Shown one piece after another: positions 9,002-16,160 of a stretch of 64,000 nucleotides of DNA. This DNA is from Caballeronia sp. NK8 (GTDB taxonomy: Bacteria; Pseudomonadota; Gammaproteobacteria; Burkholderiales; Burkholderiaceae). A program made the position numbers and the translations under genes. Every line of letters starts with the position of its first letter. Positions within the stretch are counted from its first letter, which is position 1. The stretch spans positions 310,001-374,000 of the forward strand of contig NZ_AP024325.1 of assembly GCF_018408855.1 (NCBI RefSeq). The letters are read 5' to 3'. The notes beneath the pieces were generated by a model. It ran no database searches. It was given only the letters and a program-made list of their open reading frames with translations, and had not been told where the DNA came from.

Positions 9002-10459
9002 ATGACCAACAACGAGATCGTCCAGAAGCTTTGGAACCTGTGTGATGTGCTTCGCGACGATGGCATCACGTATACCAACTACGTAACCGAGCTGGTCCTG
9101 CTGCTGTTCATCAAGATGGAACATGAGAACACCCAGAACGGCCTGCTCGACAAACACAAGCTACCTGAAGGGGCACGCTGGCCTGATTTGACCGGCAAGA
9201 GCGGCTTGACCCTTCTGAATCATTACCGCGCGATGCTGCTGTCGCTCAGCCAAAGCACCGACAAGTTGATCGCGGCAATATATGCCGATGCGCAGACGAG
9301 CCTGAAGGAACCCCGCCACCTTGAGCAATTGGTCAAAAGCCTCGACGCAATCGATTGGTTCTCGGCGAAGCGAGACGGACTCGGCGATCTGTATGAGGGC
9401 CTGTTGCAGAAGAATGCAAACGAGACCAAGTCGGGCGCAGGCCAGTACTTCACTCCGCGCCCGCTCATTGACAGCATCATTCACATCATGAAGCCGCAAG
9501 CGGGTGAGACGATTCAAGACCCAGCGGCAGGCACCGCAGGCTTCTTGATTGCGGCGGACGCCTACATCAAGGCACAGACGGACGACCTATACGACCTGAA
9601 CGAAAAACAGCGGACGTTCCAACGCAACAAGGCGTTTCTTGGCATGGAGCTGGTGTCGAGCACGCGGCGGCTTGCGTTGATGAACTGCATGCTGCATGGC
9701 ATGGAGGGAGATGATGAGGGTGTCGTCCACATCGGAAATACGCTCGGAAATGCGGGGGCGGCCCTTCCCAAGTCGGACATCATTCTCAGCAATCCGCCGT
9801 TCGGTACGGCGAGAGGAGGTGGTGGCCCGACGCGTGATGATCTCACCTTTGAAACGAGCAACAAGCAGCTCGCGTTCTTGCAGCATATCGTGCGACATCT
9901 CAAGGATGGCGGACGCGCGGCAGTGGTCTTGCCCGACAACGTGCTGTTCGAACCGGGTGTCGGTGCTGACGTTCGGCGCGATCTAATGAATAAGTGCAAC
10001 CTGCACACCGTTCTGCGTTTGCCGACCGGAATCTTCTACGCGCAAGGTGTGAAAACCAACGTGCTCTTCTTCCATAAGGTAAGCCAGTCTGCGACGGGCG
10101 CTACGAAGCAGGTGTGGGTTTATGACCTTCGCGCAAATGCTCCAAGCTTCGGCAAGCGAACACCGCTTCAACGAGGGTATTTTGCCAAGTTTGAGGCTGC
10201 ATACGGTGAAGCAGCAGACGGCAGCAGCTTGCGCACGGACGAAGGCGAAAGCGGGCGATTTCGCTCCTTCTCCCGCGAATGGATCAAAGCCCGCGAAGAC
10301 AGCTTGGACATCGCTTGGCTCAGGGACGAAAGTTCGGAAGCTAATCAGGACTTGCCGGAACCGATCGTGTTGGCTGGAGAAGCGATGAATGAACTCAAGA
10401 GTGCAGTGGCTGACCTTCAAGATATCCTGCGTCAGCTCGGCATGCAGGAGGTCCAATGA
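9002..10459 (+). CDS. hsdM: type I restriction-modification methyltransferase subunit M
   Basis: The 485-residue N6-adenine methyltransferase has an N-terminal helical HsdM_N domain (NEIVQKLWNLCDVLRDDG), SAM motif I DPAAGTAGF (~173-181) and catalytic motif IV NPPF (~263). With HsdS it methylates the recognition site and with HsdR forms the restriction complex. It begins 82 bp after hsdR. Its stop overlaps the hsdS start (ATGA), indicating coupled translation of the two subunits that form the methylase. Confidence 0.95.
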   Translation: MTNNEIVQKLWNLCDVLRDDGITYTNYVTELVLLLFIKMEHENTQNGLLDKHKLPEGARWPDLTGKSGLTLLNHYRAMLLSLSQSTDKLIAAIYADAQTSLKEPRHLEQLVKSLDAIDWFSAKRDGLGDLYEGLLQKNANETKSGAGQYFTPRPLIDSIIHIMKPQAGETIQDPAAGTAGFLIAADAYIKAQTDDLYDLNEKQRTFQRNKAFLGMELVSSTRRLALMNCMLHGMEGDDEGVVHIGNTLGNAGAALPKSDIILSNPPFGTARGGGGPTRDDLTFETSNKQLAFLQHIVRHLKDGGRAAVVLPDNVLFEPGVGADVRRDLMNKCNLHTVLRLPTGIFYAQGVKTNVLFFHKVSQSATGATKQVWVYDLRANAPSFGKRTPLQRGYFAKFEAAYGEAADGSSLRTDEGESGRFRSFSREWIKAREDSLDIAWLRDESSEANQDLPEPIVLAGEAMNELKSAVADLQDILRQLGMQEVQ

Positions 10460-11904
10460 ACGAATTACCCAATGGATGGGAAGAGTGTTCACTGGATGAA
10501 ATCGTAAGCGACGTTAGCTACGGCTACACCGCCAAGTCGAGTGCCGATAGTGGCGATGCACGAATGCTGCGAATCACCGATATTCAGAATGACAAGGTGG
10601 ATTGGGGACGCGTTCCCTTCTGCGAGATTTCAGATACGGTAAAAGAAAAGTATCTGCTGCGCGAAATGGATTTGGTGTTCGCGAGGACCGGCGCGACGGT
10701 TGGCAAAAGCTTCCTCCTTCGGGAGCATGTGCCGAATGCGGTATTCGCTTCGTATCTGATTCGTGTGCGATGCGTAGATCAGGATATGGCTGGCTATTTA
10801 AAGCGTTTCTTTGACTCACCAGCTTACTGGAATCAAATTACCGAATTCAGCGCTGGCATCGCGCAGCCGAACGTGAATGGCTCTAAGCTTAAGGCGTTAA
10901 AGGTGCCACTGGCGCCATTGGGCGAACAGAAGCGCATCGCTGACAAGCTGGACACCACGCTTGCGCGCGTCGATGCGTGCCGAGAACGGCTCGACAGCGT
11001 GCCGGCGATTCTGAGACGATTCGAAAAGTCCGTCGTCGCCGCCGCCACGTCGGGACGTTTGACAGAGGATTGGCGAGCAGACGGCGCCGCTCGCGGGCAT
11101 GATGCATCAAACGAACTGAAGCTCTGGCACTCGCAAAGGGCCAAGACGGAAAAGAAGCTCCTCACTCCTCCAGATACTACCTACTGGGATCAAGAGATTC
11201 CGACCGGCTGGACCGTTGCGAGCGTTCACGAATTTGCGGAATGCCTTGATCGATTGCGCGTTCCGATCAAGCGAGAGGATCGCAAAAACACGCAGGGACT
11301 CTATCCCTACTACGGCGCCAACGGAGAAGTGAGCCGGATCGACGAGTATATTTTCGACGATGAACTCGTTCTCGTCACTGAAGACGAAACGTTTTATGGT
11401 CGTGAGAAGCCAATTGCATACCGATCCAGCGGAAAGTGCTGGGTAAACAATCACGCCCACGTCCTGCGTGCGTCAAGCCCTGCAGCGAACGACTATCTCT
11501 GCTACGCGCTGATGTACTACGATGTTATCCCGTGGCTGAGTGGAACCACTGGCCGAGCGAAACTCACGCAGCAAGCGCTGAACCGTCTCCCAATAGCAGT
11601 TCCACCCGAAGTGGAGCTGGTTGAAATTGTCCGCCGCGTCTCTATCCTGATCGCTTTTGCCGATCGCCTACAAGCCCGTGTCGCGAAAGCCAAAGCTGCC
11701 GTGGATTGTTTGACGCCGGCACTTCTCGCAAAAGCCTTCCGTGGCGAACTAGTTCCGCAGGATCCCGATGATGAGCCAGTCACAGAACTGTTGAAGCGGT
11801 TGACGAAGCAACGGTCGGGCGAAAGTAAGGCGGCCAAAGGCAAACGCGCAAAGCGCGCCGCTGCCATCGCACTCGGCGAACAAGAACCGGCGTCCGTTGC
11901 GTAG
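10456..11904 (+). CDS. hsdS: type I restriction-modification specificity subunit S
   Basis: The 482-residue subunit has the two-half layout of HsdS. Target recognition domain 1 is about 1-150, ending in PLAPLGEQKRIADKLD, which opens the central conserved helix. Target recognition domain 2 is about 245-400. The C-terminal conserved helix ends LLAKAFRGELVPQDP. The two recognition domains are unrelated in sequence, so the site should be bipartite and asymmetric; the actual sequence cannot be predicted. It is translationally coupled to hsdM and is the last clear gene of the hsd operon. Confidence 0.95.
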   Translation: MNELPNGWEECSLDEIVSDVSYGYTAKSSADSGDARMLRITDIQNDKVDWGRVPFCEISDTVKEKYLLREMDLVFARTGATVGKSFLLREHVPNAVFASYLIRVRCVDQDMAGYLKRFFDSPAYWNQITEFSAGIAQPNVNGSKLKALKVPLAPLGEQKRIADKLDTTLARVDACRERLDSVPAILRRFEKSVVAAATSGRLTEDWRADGAARGHDASNELKLWHSQRAKTEKKLLTPPDTTYWDQEIPTGWTVASVHEFAECLDRLRVPIKREDRKNTQGLYPYYGANGEVSRIDEYIFDDELVLVTEDETFYGREKPIAYRSSGKCWVNNHAHVLRASSPAANDYLCYALMYYDVIPWLSGTTGRAKLTQQALNRLPIAVPPEVELVEIVRRVSILIAFADRLQARVAKAKAAVDCLTPALLAKAFRGELVPQDPDDEPVTELLKRLTKQRSGESKAAKGKRAKRAAAIALGEQEPASVA

Positions 11905-11927
11905 CATTTTGCGCGGCGCGCCCCGAC

Positions 11928-12044
11928 GTGGAGGAACGCGCTGCGAGATCCGCTCTTCTGCACGCCGCACTGGCAGCAGTGTTCGGCGCGGTGCCACCGC
12001 GTGACCACATTGAGACAGTGCGCGCAGCTCTCGAAACCTGGTGA
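11928..12044 (+). CDS. possible 38-residue small protein after hsdS
   Basis: A GTG-initiated frame gives VEERAARSALLHAALAAVFG followed by a short amphipathic helix and ends at TGA 12042. The frame is open upstream through the hsdS stop in another phase, so it could also be a vestige of a longer reading frame. A GGAGG lies right after the start, not before it, so initiation is doubtful. No family recognised. Confidence 0.25.
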   Translation: MEERAARSALLHAALAAVFGAVPPRDHIETVRAALETW

Positions 12045-12066
12045 ACTACACAGGAAGAAGAACGAA

Positions 12067-12090
12067 GCCCCGACATGTCCGGGGTTTTTT
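12067..12090 (+). terminator. rho-independent terminator after hsdRMS
   Basis: CCCCG pairs with CGGGG around a short loop at 12068-12084, followed directly by six T. It lies 160 bp after hsdS and ends where the convergent AlpA-like gene stops, so it separates the two transcription units. Confidence 0.7.
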
Positions 12091-12302
12091 CATCCTGCGG
12101 GCTTCTGCAAGCGCTTGCGTTTGAGTTCCTTGGCCTCTTCTGCCTTGAGCAGGATATAGGCTCGCAGGTCATTCGTCAGGAAGTAGGAGTTATTTCTGCC
12201 CAAAGTGAACGCTGCAGGAAAGTCCGGGTCGTTCGCTTCGAGCCACTGAATCGTCATGACCGATTTTCCAAGGAGCTTCGCCGCTCCCTTACGGTCAACC
12301 AT
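12090..12302 (-). CDS. AlpA/excisionase-like DNA-binding protein
   Basis: The protein is 70 residues. MVDRKGAAKLLGKSVMTIQW is a MerR-like/AlpA winged-helix recognition segment in which the gene name-giving helix-turn-helix reads KGAAKLLGKSVMTIQ. A basic tail (EAKELKRKRLQKPAG) follows. Proteins of this size in integrase-carrying islands act as excisionases or as regulators of integrase expression. An upstream TTG in frame (12350) would add 16 residues with no family-like sequence, so ATG 12302 is preferred. It converges on the hsd operon. Confidence 0.65.
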   Translation of the reverse strand: MVDRKGAAKLLGKSVMTIQWLEANDPDFPAAFTLGRNNSYFLTNDLRAYILLKAEEAKELKRKRLQKPAG

Positions 12303-12393
12303 GTCGATGTCCGTATCGGTCAACCCTGACGTGGTTGACCTGATAGACAACTACACGCCGCCGCAACCTGAACCCAAGTCGCAGGATGCCTAA
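12301..12393 (+). CDS. possible 30-residue leader-like ORF
   Basis: A short frame starts ATG at 12301 (in-frame ATG also at 12307), ends TAA at 12391 and is followed two bases later by the start of the lipoprotein-like gene. Sequence is acidic and Pro-rich at the end (YTPPQPEPKSQDA). Tight spacing suggests translational coupling to the next gene. It lies antisense to the upstream edge of the AlpA-like gene, so it may be fortuitous. Confidence 0.25.
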   Translation: MSMSVSVNPDVVDLIDNYTPPQPEPKSQDA

Positions 12394-12395
12394 CG

Positions 12396-12740
12396 ATGCG
12401 AACCGATCAGAAAGTCATGTGGCGCTTCGTGCTGGTCGCGCTGGTCGGGGCGGTCGGCGTATGCGCGGTCGCCCTCGTGCTGACCTCGTGCGGCTCAGTC
12501 AATCCTCCCGGCACGATGGCCGGCCACAATACGACGCTCCCTGCGCAGCCTGCCTGCCTGCTCTTTTGCTTCGCTGAGGTCCGCTCAAGCATCGACACGC
12601 CGACCCCGGCCAGCAGCGTGCGAGACAGCAAGGGCAAGCAGGCCACGCCGCCTGTCGTGGTCCCGCCGCCTGTCATTAACTCTGCACCTGTCACGCCTGC
12701 TCAGAAGGGCACGCCCTCAGGCTCGAACAGCAGGCCATAG
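12396..12740 (+). CDS. small putative lipoprotein, Pro/Ser-rich
   Basis: The 114-residue protein has a hydrophobic N-terminal segment (residues ~9-30) ending in a lipobox-like LTSC, then a low-complexity tail rich in Pro, Ser, Thr and Lys. Two extra Cys pairs occur near residues 54-58. It resembles small entry-exclusion or lysis-type lipoproteins of plasmids and phages in general layout only. No family is recognised. It may be co-transcribed with the 49-residue gene that follows. Confidence 0.45.
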   Translation: MRTDQKVMWRFVLVALVGAVGVCAVALVLTSCGSVNPPGTMAGHNTTLPAQPACLLFCFAEVRSSIDTPTPASSVRDSKGKQATPPVVVPPPVINSAPVTPAQKGTPSGSNSRP

Positions 12741-12822
12741 CGGGCCATAGGAGGCTTGGCAGGTCAGAGCCGCTGCAACGGTATCCCCAACCGCAGTAAC
12801 AGCCCTATCGGAGCTTTAAGCG

Positions 12823-12972
12823 ATGAAGGTCAAGATCGAGAACCTAGGCGACGTGGGTATACGTGTCATTAGCGACCACGATAACATCAACGACACGGTA
12901 TTGGAGGCAGGCGCGACAGACGTGTTCGAGTCACACGACGAGGGTGTTATCGAGCTTCGGGAGTTTGATTGA
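12823..12972 (+). CDS. small acidic hypothetical protein, 49 residues
   Basis: The frame MKVKIENLGDVGIRVISDHD and onwards encodes a compact acidic beta-rich protein with a balanced hydrophobic pattern, ending IELREFD. A GGAG lies about 10 bases upstream of the ATG. It is too short for standard gene callers but has the coding texture of the small accessory genes in this block. Function unknown. Confidence 0.5.
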   Translation: MKVKIENLGDVGIRVISDHDNINDTVLEAGATDVFESHDEGVIELREFD

Positions 12973-13028
12973 CGGTGCGGAAGCAGAGCCGCGAGAACAG
13001 GCCTGAGCAGGCCTATAGGAGGAAGGCA

Positions 13029-13049
13029 AGGCCCGCGCAATGCGGGCCT
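13029..13049 (-). terminator. hairpin ending the leftward small-gene operon
   Basis: AGGCCCGC pairs perfectly with GCGGGCCT around a 5-base loop. It lies between two convergent units, 8 bp past the stop of the last leftward gene and 57 bp past the last rightward one. The T tract is poor on either strand, so it may work as a weak bidirectional terminator. Confidence 0.5.
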
Positions 13050-13056
13050 GTGCGGA

Positions 13057-13365
13057 TCATGCCGTGCGACCTCCCGAAACAAGTTTGAGGGTGTTGGTCG
13101 TCACGACCGCGCCCTCGGGCAGGTAGTCGAGACCTGTGCTGAAGTAACGAAGCTCATGGCCGTGCATGAAGTAGGCATAAGCCTGCTCCATCGTGCCCCG
13201 ACCCCTGCCGCGTGTCACGATGAACTCGTGACCGATGCCGTCGAGCATGCCGATCACAGTCCGCACGCCCCGGATCGAAGGCCATGAGGGTGTCTTGCGG
13301 GCATACAGTTCACAGGCCTGTCCATTGCATACCACATAGCCTCGCGGGTACGGATGCTTAGCCAT
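13057..13365 (-). CDS. conserved hypothetical island protein
   Basis: The 102-residue protein starts at ATG 13365, which overlaps the stop of the upstream gene by eight bases (ATGGCTAA), so translation is coupled. It mixes short beta segments with basic loops (RGRGRGTMEQAYAYFMHGHE) and a C-terminal VVTTNTLKLVSGG strand. No family is recognised. It is the last gene of a leftward operon of seven small genes; an upstream in-frame start at 13425 would overlap the previous gene by 68 bases and is less likely. Confidence 0.6.
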   Translation of the reverse strand: MAKHPYPRGYVVCNGQACELYARKTPSWPSIRGVRTVIGMLDGIGHEFIVTRGRGRGTMEQAYAYFMHGHELRYFSTGLDYLPEGAVVTTNTLKLVSGGRTA

Positions 13366-13648
13366 TGTGCTGCCTGCCTTGATGGTCAACCCATGCGGCC
13401 TCAGCCGCTTTCCACGCCGCGTCATCGTTCATGACATAGCTGAGGTCCATATAGCCGTCGATCGAATAGCCGATCAACTGCGCGAACTGCTGCCGGTCCT
13501 CGGCTGAAAACTTCAGCATCGCCAGCTTGTTCATGTCGACGCCGCCGTTATCAAGCAGGTACTCGACAAGGCGGTTGCGCTTGAATCGCACGGTGCCGTC
13601 ACGGTCCCTCACGAGCGGCTGCATCGGATGCTTCGGTTGCGTCGTCAT
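13358..13648 (-). CDS. conserved mobile-element hypothetical protein
   Basis: The 96-residue protein contains RFKRNRLVEYLLDNGGVDMN and a following EDRQQFAQLIGYSIDGYMDLS stretch. I recognise this pattern as a widespread short protein of plasmids, phages and islands in Proteobacteria, function unknown. It is predicted all-helical and probably DNA- or protein-binding. It is coupled downstream to the 102-residue gene. Confidence 0.7.
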   Translation of the reverse strand: MTTQPKHPMQPLVRDRDGTVRFKRNRLVEYLLDNGGVDMNKLAMLKFSAEDRQQFAQLIGYSIDGYMDLSYVMNDDAAWKAAEAAWVDHQGRQHNG

Positions 13649-13650
13649 AG

Positions 13651-13869
13651 TTATCTCCCTGCTTTGAGCCTCAGTGTTTCGAGCACGTCAGCGAATGCGG
13701 AATAGAAAGCGAAGCTGGTCGCGTCGCTCGTGTCATGCAGCACGAAGCGGCTGCCGTAAAGCGCTCGCACGGTGTACACCGCCCCGGTCGGCAGCTTCAC
13801 TGAAACCTCAATGCCTTTCGCATCCCGAACCAATCCGAGCGTGAGTGTTTCGATTGTTTGATAGGTCAT
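13651..13869 (-). CDS. small hypothetical protein
   Basis: This 72-residue protein is predicted to be a small beta domain (LGLVRDAKGIEVSVKLPTGA, then VYTVRALYGSRFVLHDTS) with a C-terminal helix. The start ATG at 13869 overlaps the preceding stop (ATGA), typical of a tightly packed operon. No family is recognised. Confidence 0.6.
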   Translation of the reverse strand: MTYQTIETLTLGLVRDAKGIEVSVKLPTGAVYTVRALYGSRFVLHDTSDATSFAFYSAFADVLETLRLKAGR

Positions 13870-14126
13870 TCGGTCCTCGTGATTTTGAAAAAGCGGAAGT
13901 TATCGCCTGAGCCGTCATGACGAAGGCCGAAGTGCAAGACAAGCTCGAAGGCCGCGCCGGGTGCGTGCTTCGCTGCGATCGCGATAGCCTTGTTGCAGGC
14001 ATTGCGCTTGTCGCCGTTCGTCTCAGGCTCAAGCATTGAGTCGCCGACTTCGAGCCGGGTCAAGCGCCATGCAAGCGATCCCGCCTGCAAGGTGCCGAGT
14101 AGTTCCCTCACAGTGCTGCTGCTCAT
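13866..14126 (-). CDS. small hypothetical protein
   Basis: An 86-residue protein starting MSSSTVRELLGTLQAGSLAW. GAGAGG lies 10 bases before ATG 14126. An ATG at 14144, formed as TAATG with the upstream stop, would add six residues and is a real alternative. The C-terminal half is beta-rich (GAAFELVLHFGLRHDGSGDN). No family is recognised. Middle gene of the leftward operon. Confidence 0.55.
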   Translation of the reverse strand: MSSSTVRELLGTLQAGSLAWRLTRLEVGDSMLEPETNGDKRNACNKAIAIAAKHAPGAAFELVLHFGLRHDGSGDNFRFFKITRTE

Positions 14127-14143
14127 GGCGAACTGACCTCTCA

Positions 14144-14494
14144 TTACATTAAGACCCAAAAAATGTGCTGGCGTACATGGTCGAGTGTCATCTTGGGGCT
14201 GGCGTCATTGCCGCTGCGCGTGCTGCCGACCCACAATCCCTTGCCCGCAAGCTGCTGATACGGGAACAGGTCACAGAAGAAAAACGCCTGCTCGTGTCGG
14301 TCTAAGCCGAGGTCGTCCACGTAGATGGCATCGTCCTGTGACTGCTCAGGCCTGACGGCATCGATACAGTCACAGTCGAGCAGCTTGTATAGCTCTTTCA
14401 GTGACTCAGGGCCGCGACCGCCTGAGGGCCGCACGACTTCAGTTATCGTTCCCGCGAACGGGTCAATCAGATATGCCTTGATAGGTTCAGCCAT
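14144..14494 (-). CDS. DUF3846-like protein
   Basis: The 116-residue protein reads IKAYLIDPFAGTITEV, then YKLLDCDCIDAV, DDAIYVDDLGL and QAFFFCDLFPYQQLAGKGL. This is the layout of the DUF3846 family found on phages and mobile elements, which is of unknown function. It lies within the leftward operon with the downstream start overlapping or adjacent to its stop. Confidence 0.65.
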   Translation of the reverse strand: MAEPIKAYLIDPFAGTITEVVRPSGGRGPESLKELYKLLDCDCIDAVRPEQSQDDAIYVDDLGLDRHEQAFFFCDLFPYQQLAGKGLWVGSTRSGNDASPKMTLDHVRQHIFWVLM

Positions 14495-14506
14495 TTGAAG
14501 CTCCTG

Positions 14507-14719
14507 TTATCCCTTCCATCCGAGTGACTCGGTGACATGGCCAGGGAGATACCCGACCTGTTCGCCTTCGCCGAGATAGACCATGAAGCCTTCGTCGGTC
14601 AGTACCTCGATCACGTTGCCGATCCTGCATTCCATCGGCCAACTCGGTTGATGTGCAAAGCGCACTTGAGCGCTCGGCGGTACACCTTCCAAAATCTCAA
14701 TCAATTCTGCTGCGGTCAT
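14507..14719 (-). CDS. small hypothetical protein
   Basis: This 70-residue acidic protein starts MTAAELIEILEGVPPSAQVR, a helix followed by an antiparallel beta pattern (IGNVIEVLTDEGFMVYLGEG). An AGGA-like ribosome site precedes the ATG. The N-terminal 'xLIxxLxxxPPxAxV' pattern is common in short regulatory or DUF proteins of mobile elements, but no specific family was identified. Confidence 0.6.
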   Translation of the reverse strand: MTAAELIEILEGVPPSAQVRFAHQPSWPMECRIGNVIEVLTDEGFMVYLGEGEQVGYLPGHVTESLGWKG

Positions 14720-14755
14720 GTCCTGCTCCGGTGATCTGTTTGTCGTTGTGATGGC

Positions 14756-15043
14756 TTAGCGGCGGCGCTTGCTTCTGCCGCCACTCGTCAGGAGTGTGGC
14801 GACGACCATGAAAGGAAACATCAGAATCGCGAAGAGGATGCCGAGGCCGACTTGTGACTTGACCTCGCTCGGCGTGACCTTGCTGGTATAGCGAAGGCCT
14901 GTGCCGGGAATGCTCGTGCTAACGCGCCCCTTGCTGTTATAGGTGACACCCTTGCCGCCGAATGAATAGCTCGTGCCGCTCTTGCTCAGATTGACACGGA
15001 CGCCGGGGAGCAGCTTGAATGACTTCCTGAAAGACCAACCCAT
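14756..15043 (-). CDS. DUF4236 domain protein, membrane-anchored
   Basis: The 95-residue protein begins MGWSFRKSFKLLPGVRVNLS and continues with SGTSYSFGGKGVTYNSKGR and PGTGLRYTSK, which is the DUF4236 signature. A transmembrane helix follows (LGILFAILMFPFMVVATLL) and a basic C-terminus (GGRSKRRR). ATG 15043 is chosen over GTG 15052 because AGGTGA lies five bases before it. It is the first gene of the leftward operon, downstream of a 19-bp palindrome. DUF4236 function is unknown. Confidence 0.8.
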   Translation of the reverse strand: MGWSFRKSFKLLPGVRVNLSKSGTSYSFGGKGVTYNSKGRVSTSIPGTGLRYTSKVTPSEVKSQVGLGILFAILMFPFMVVATLLTSGGRSKRRR

Positions 15044-15121
15044 TTTGTTCACCTGCTGTAGGCATCTGCTGCCTCACTGTTTGTTCCTGCTGAAACATTC
15101 AGGGCAGGACTCCATACTATC

Positions 15122-15140
15122 TACCCCACCAAGTGGGGTA
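15122..15140. promoter_or_regulatory. 19-bp palindrome upstream of the leftward operon (candidate operator)
   Basis: TACCCCAC-CAA-GTGGGGTA is a perfect inverted repeat with 8-bp arms, 79 bp upstream of the DUF4236 start. It is not followed by T residues on the minus strand and sits where a promoter is expected, so an operator is more likely than a terminator. The AlpA-like protein is one possible ligand; that is inference. Confidence 0.5.
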
Positions 15141-15253
15141 AACGGCGCAAAGTTGGCGAACCGCTCTAAGTGGCTGAGGCCTTATGCAGCAAGGCTGATA
15201 GGGCGAGCCGAATGATTCAGAAGGGGCTTACGAGGGGGATACGACAGGGGGGA

Positions 15254-15355
15254 TTAGTCAGGCGGGACGAACGCCGCCATATAGAGAACAGCCACAAACA
15301 CGAGCAGCGGCATCAGCACAGCAATCAGCCATGCCATCAGCCGCGCTCGCTTCAT
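15254..15355 (-). CDS. possible 33-residue single-pass membrane peptide
   Basis: The frame reads MKRARLMAWLIAVLMPLLVF, continues as a hydrophobic helix, and ends AAFVPPD with TAA at 15254. A positively charged N-terminus followed by about 22 apolar residues is typical of small membrane proteins. The ribosome site is weak. It lies upstream of the leftward operon in the same orientation. Confidence 0.4.
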   Translation of the reverse strand: MKRARLMAWLIAVLMPLLVFVAVLYMAAFVPPD

Positions 15356-15424
15356 GATCGAGGATCATCCTATGTCTCGACCGGCGCCGTGGGCTTCGGT
15401 CCCTCGGTTCTCATGCTCAAGTGA

Positions 15425-15795
15425 TCGACGCATGCTGTTTCGGACCGCAGACCTCCTGCCGCAGGACCGCTGACGAAAAGCGAGCGTCGTCGCGATGCGC
15501 TGCATCAGGCCGACTGTGGCCATGATCGGCCCATCGTCAGGCTGGCCGTCTGGGATAAACATGTCGAACTGTGTTCGAGAGCTTGAATGCGTTGTCGTAG
15601 TCCTATGAAGTCGTCCGACACCGCTGCGACGGCCTCGACGATATCGGGAAGCAAGCCGCTCATCAGATTACCTTGGCGCGTCAGCAGATCAATGCGCTCG
15701 CCGCCCTTCCGAACGAGACAGCGATTCGGGTCGGACTTGTAGATGCACCTTTGCGGTGTTGTCTTTCGGGCTGATCGCGGCGCGCGACATCAACC
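15425..15795 (-). pseudogene. decayed leftward coding region in three phases
   Basis: A natural-looking start, MSRAAISPKDNTAKVH, lies at about 15790. The plausible continuation is in another phase (IYKSDPNRCLVRKGGERIDL, then MSGLLPDIVEAVAAVSDDFI at 15662) and after another shift becomes MFIPDGQPDDGPIMATVGLM at 15562. The phase changes suggest at least two frameshifts in a former gene of about 120 residues. Alternatively these are two overlapping short genes. No family is recognised. Around it, 15356-16160 shows no other supportable gene. Confidence 0.4.
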
Positions 15796-16160
15796 GCCCA
15801 CCTGCTGGAATCGGCCATCAACGGCATTTCGATATCTGCGCTAGGCCGTTCGAACAACCGCTGCTCGAACAGCCGTTAGGCAGACCGCGTAATCATCGGG
15901 CGCCAGCGCTGTGCCGGCTTTCTTCCCACCTTCTCGACGGTGCGTGGAAGGCCGGAGTGACCGCGGTAGCAAAAGTCGTCAGCAGTTGGCATCGCGGGAG
16001 CCGCCGTCGTTTTCACCTTACAAGAGGCCAGGGCGTAGTCAATTGTGGCAAGGGCGCAGTAAGAAAAAACTTGCCATTTTGCCATTTAGTTCTAAAACGA
16101 ATTGTGACCCGATCCGGGAAGTCGTTGCCCGAAAAATAACGCTACGCAGGAGCGGCTGCG
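15796..16160. other. intergenic stretch before the radical SAM cassette
   Basis: No convincing gene was found here. AT content rises toward the right. A tandem TTGCCATT TTGCCATT at 16071-16086 could supply a -35 element for the downstream cassette, with TAAAAC-like sequence following. Imperfect repeats around GTTCGAACA and CTCGAACAG occur near 15850-15875. Open frames across it lack start signals and coding texture. Confidence 0.4.

Noticed and set aside
15756..16139. 127-codon plus-strand frame before the radical SAM gene
   Set aside because: No ribosome site, random composition, and it overlaps other open phases of equal quality.
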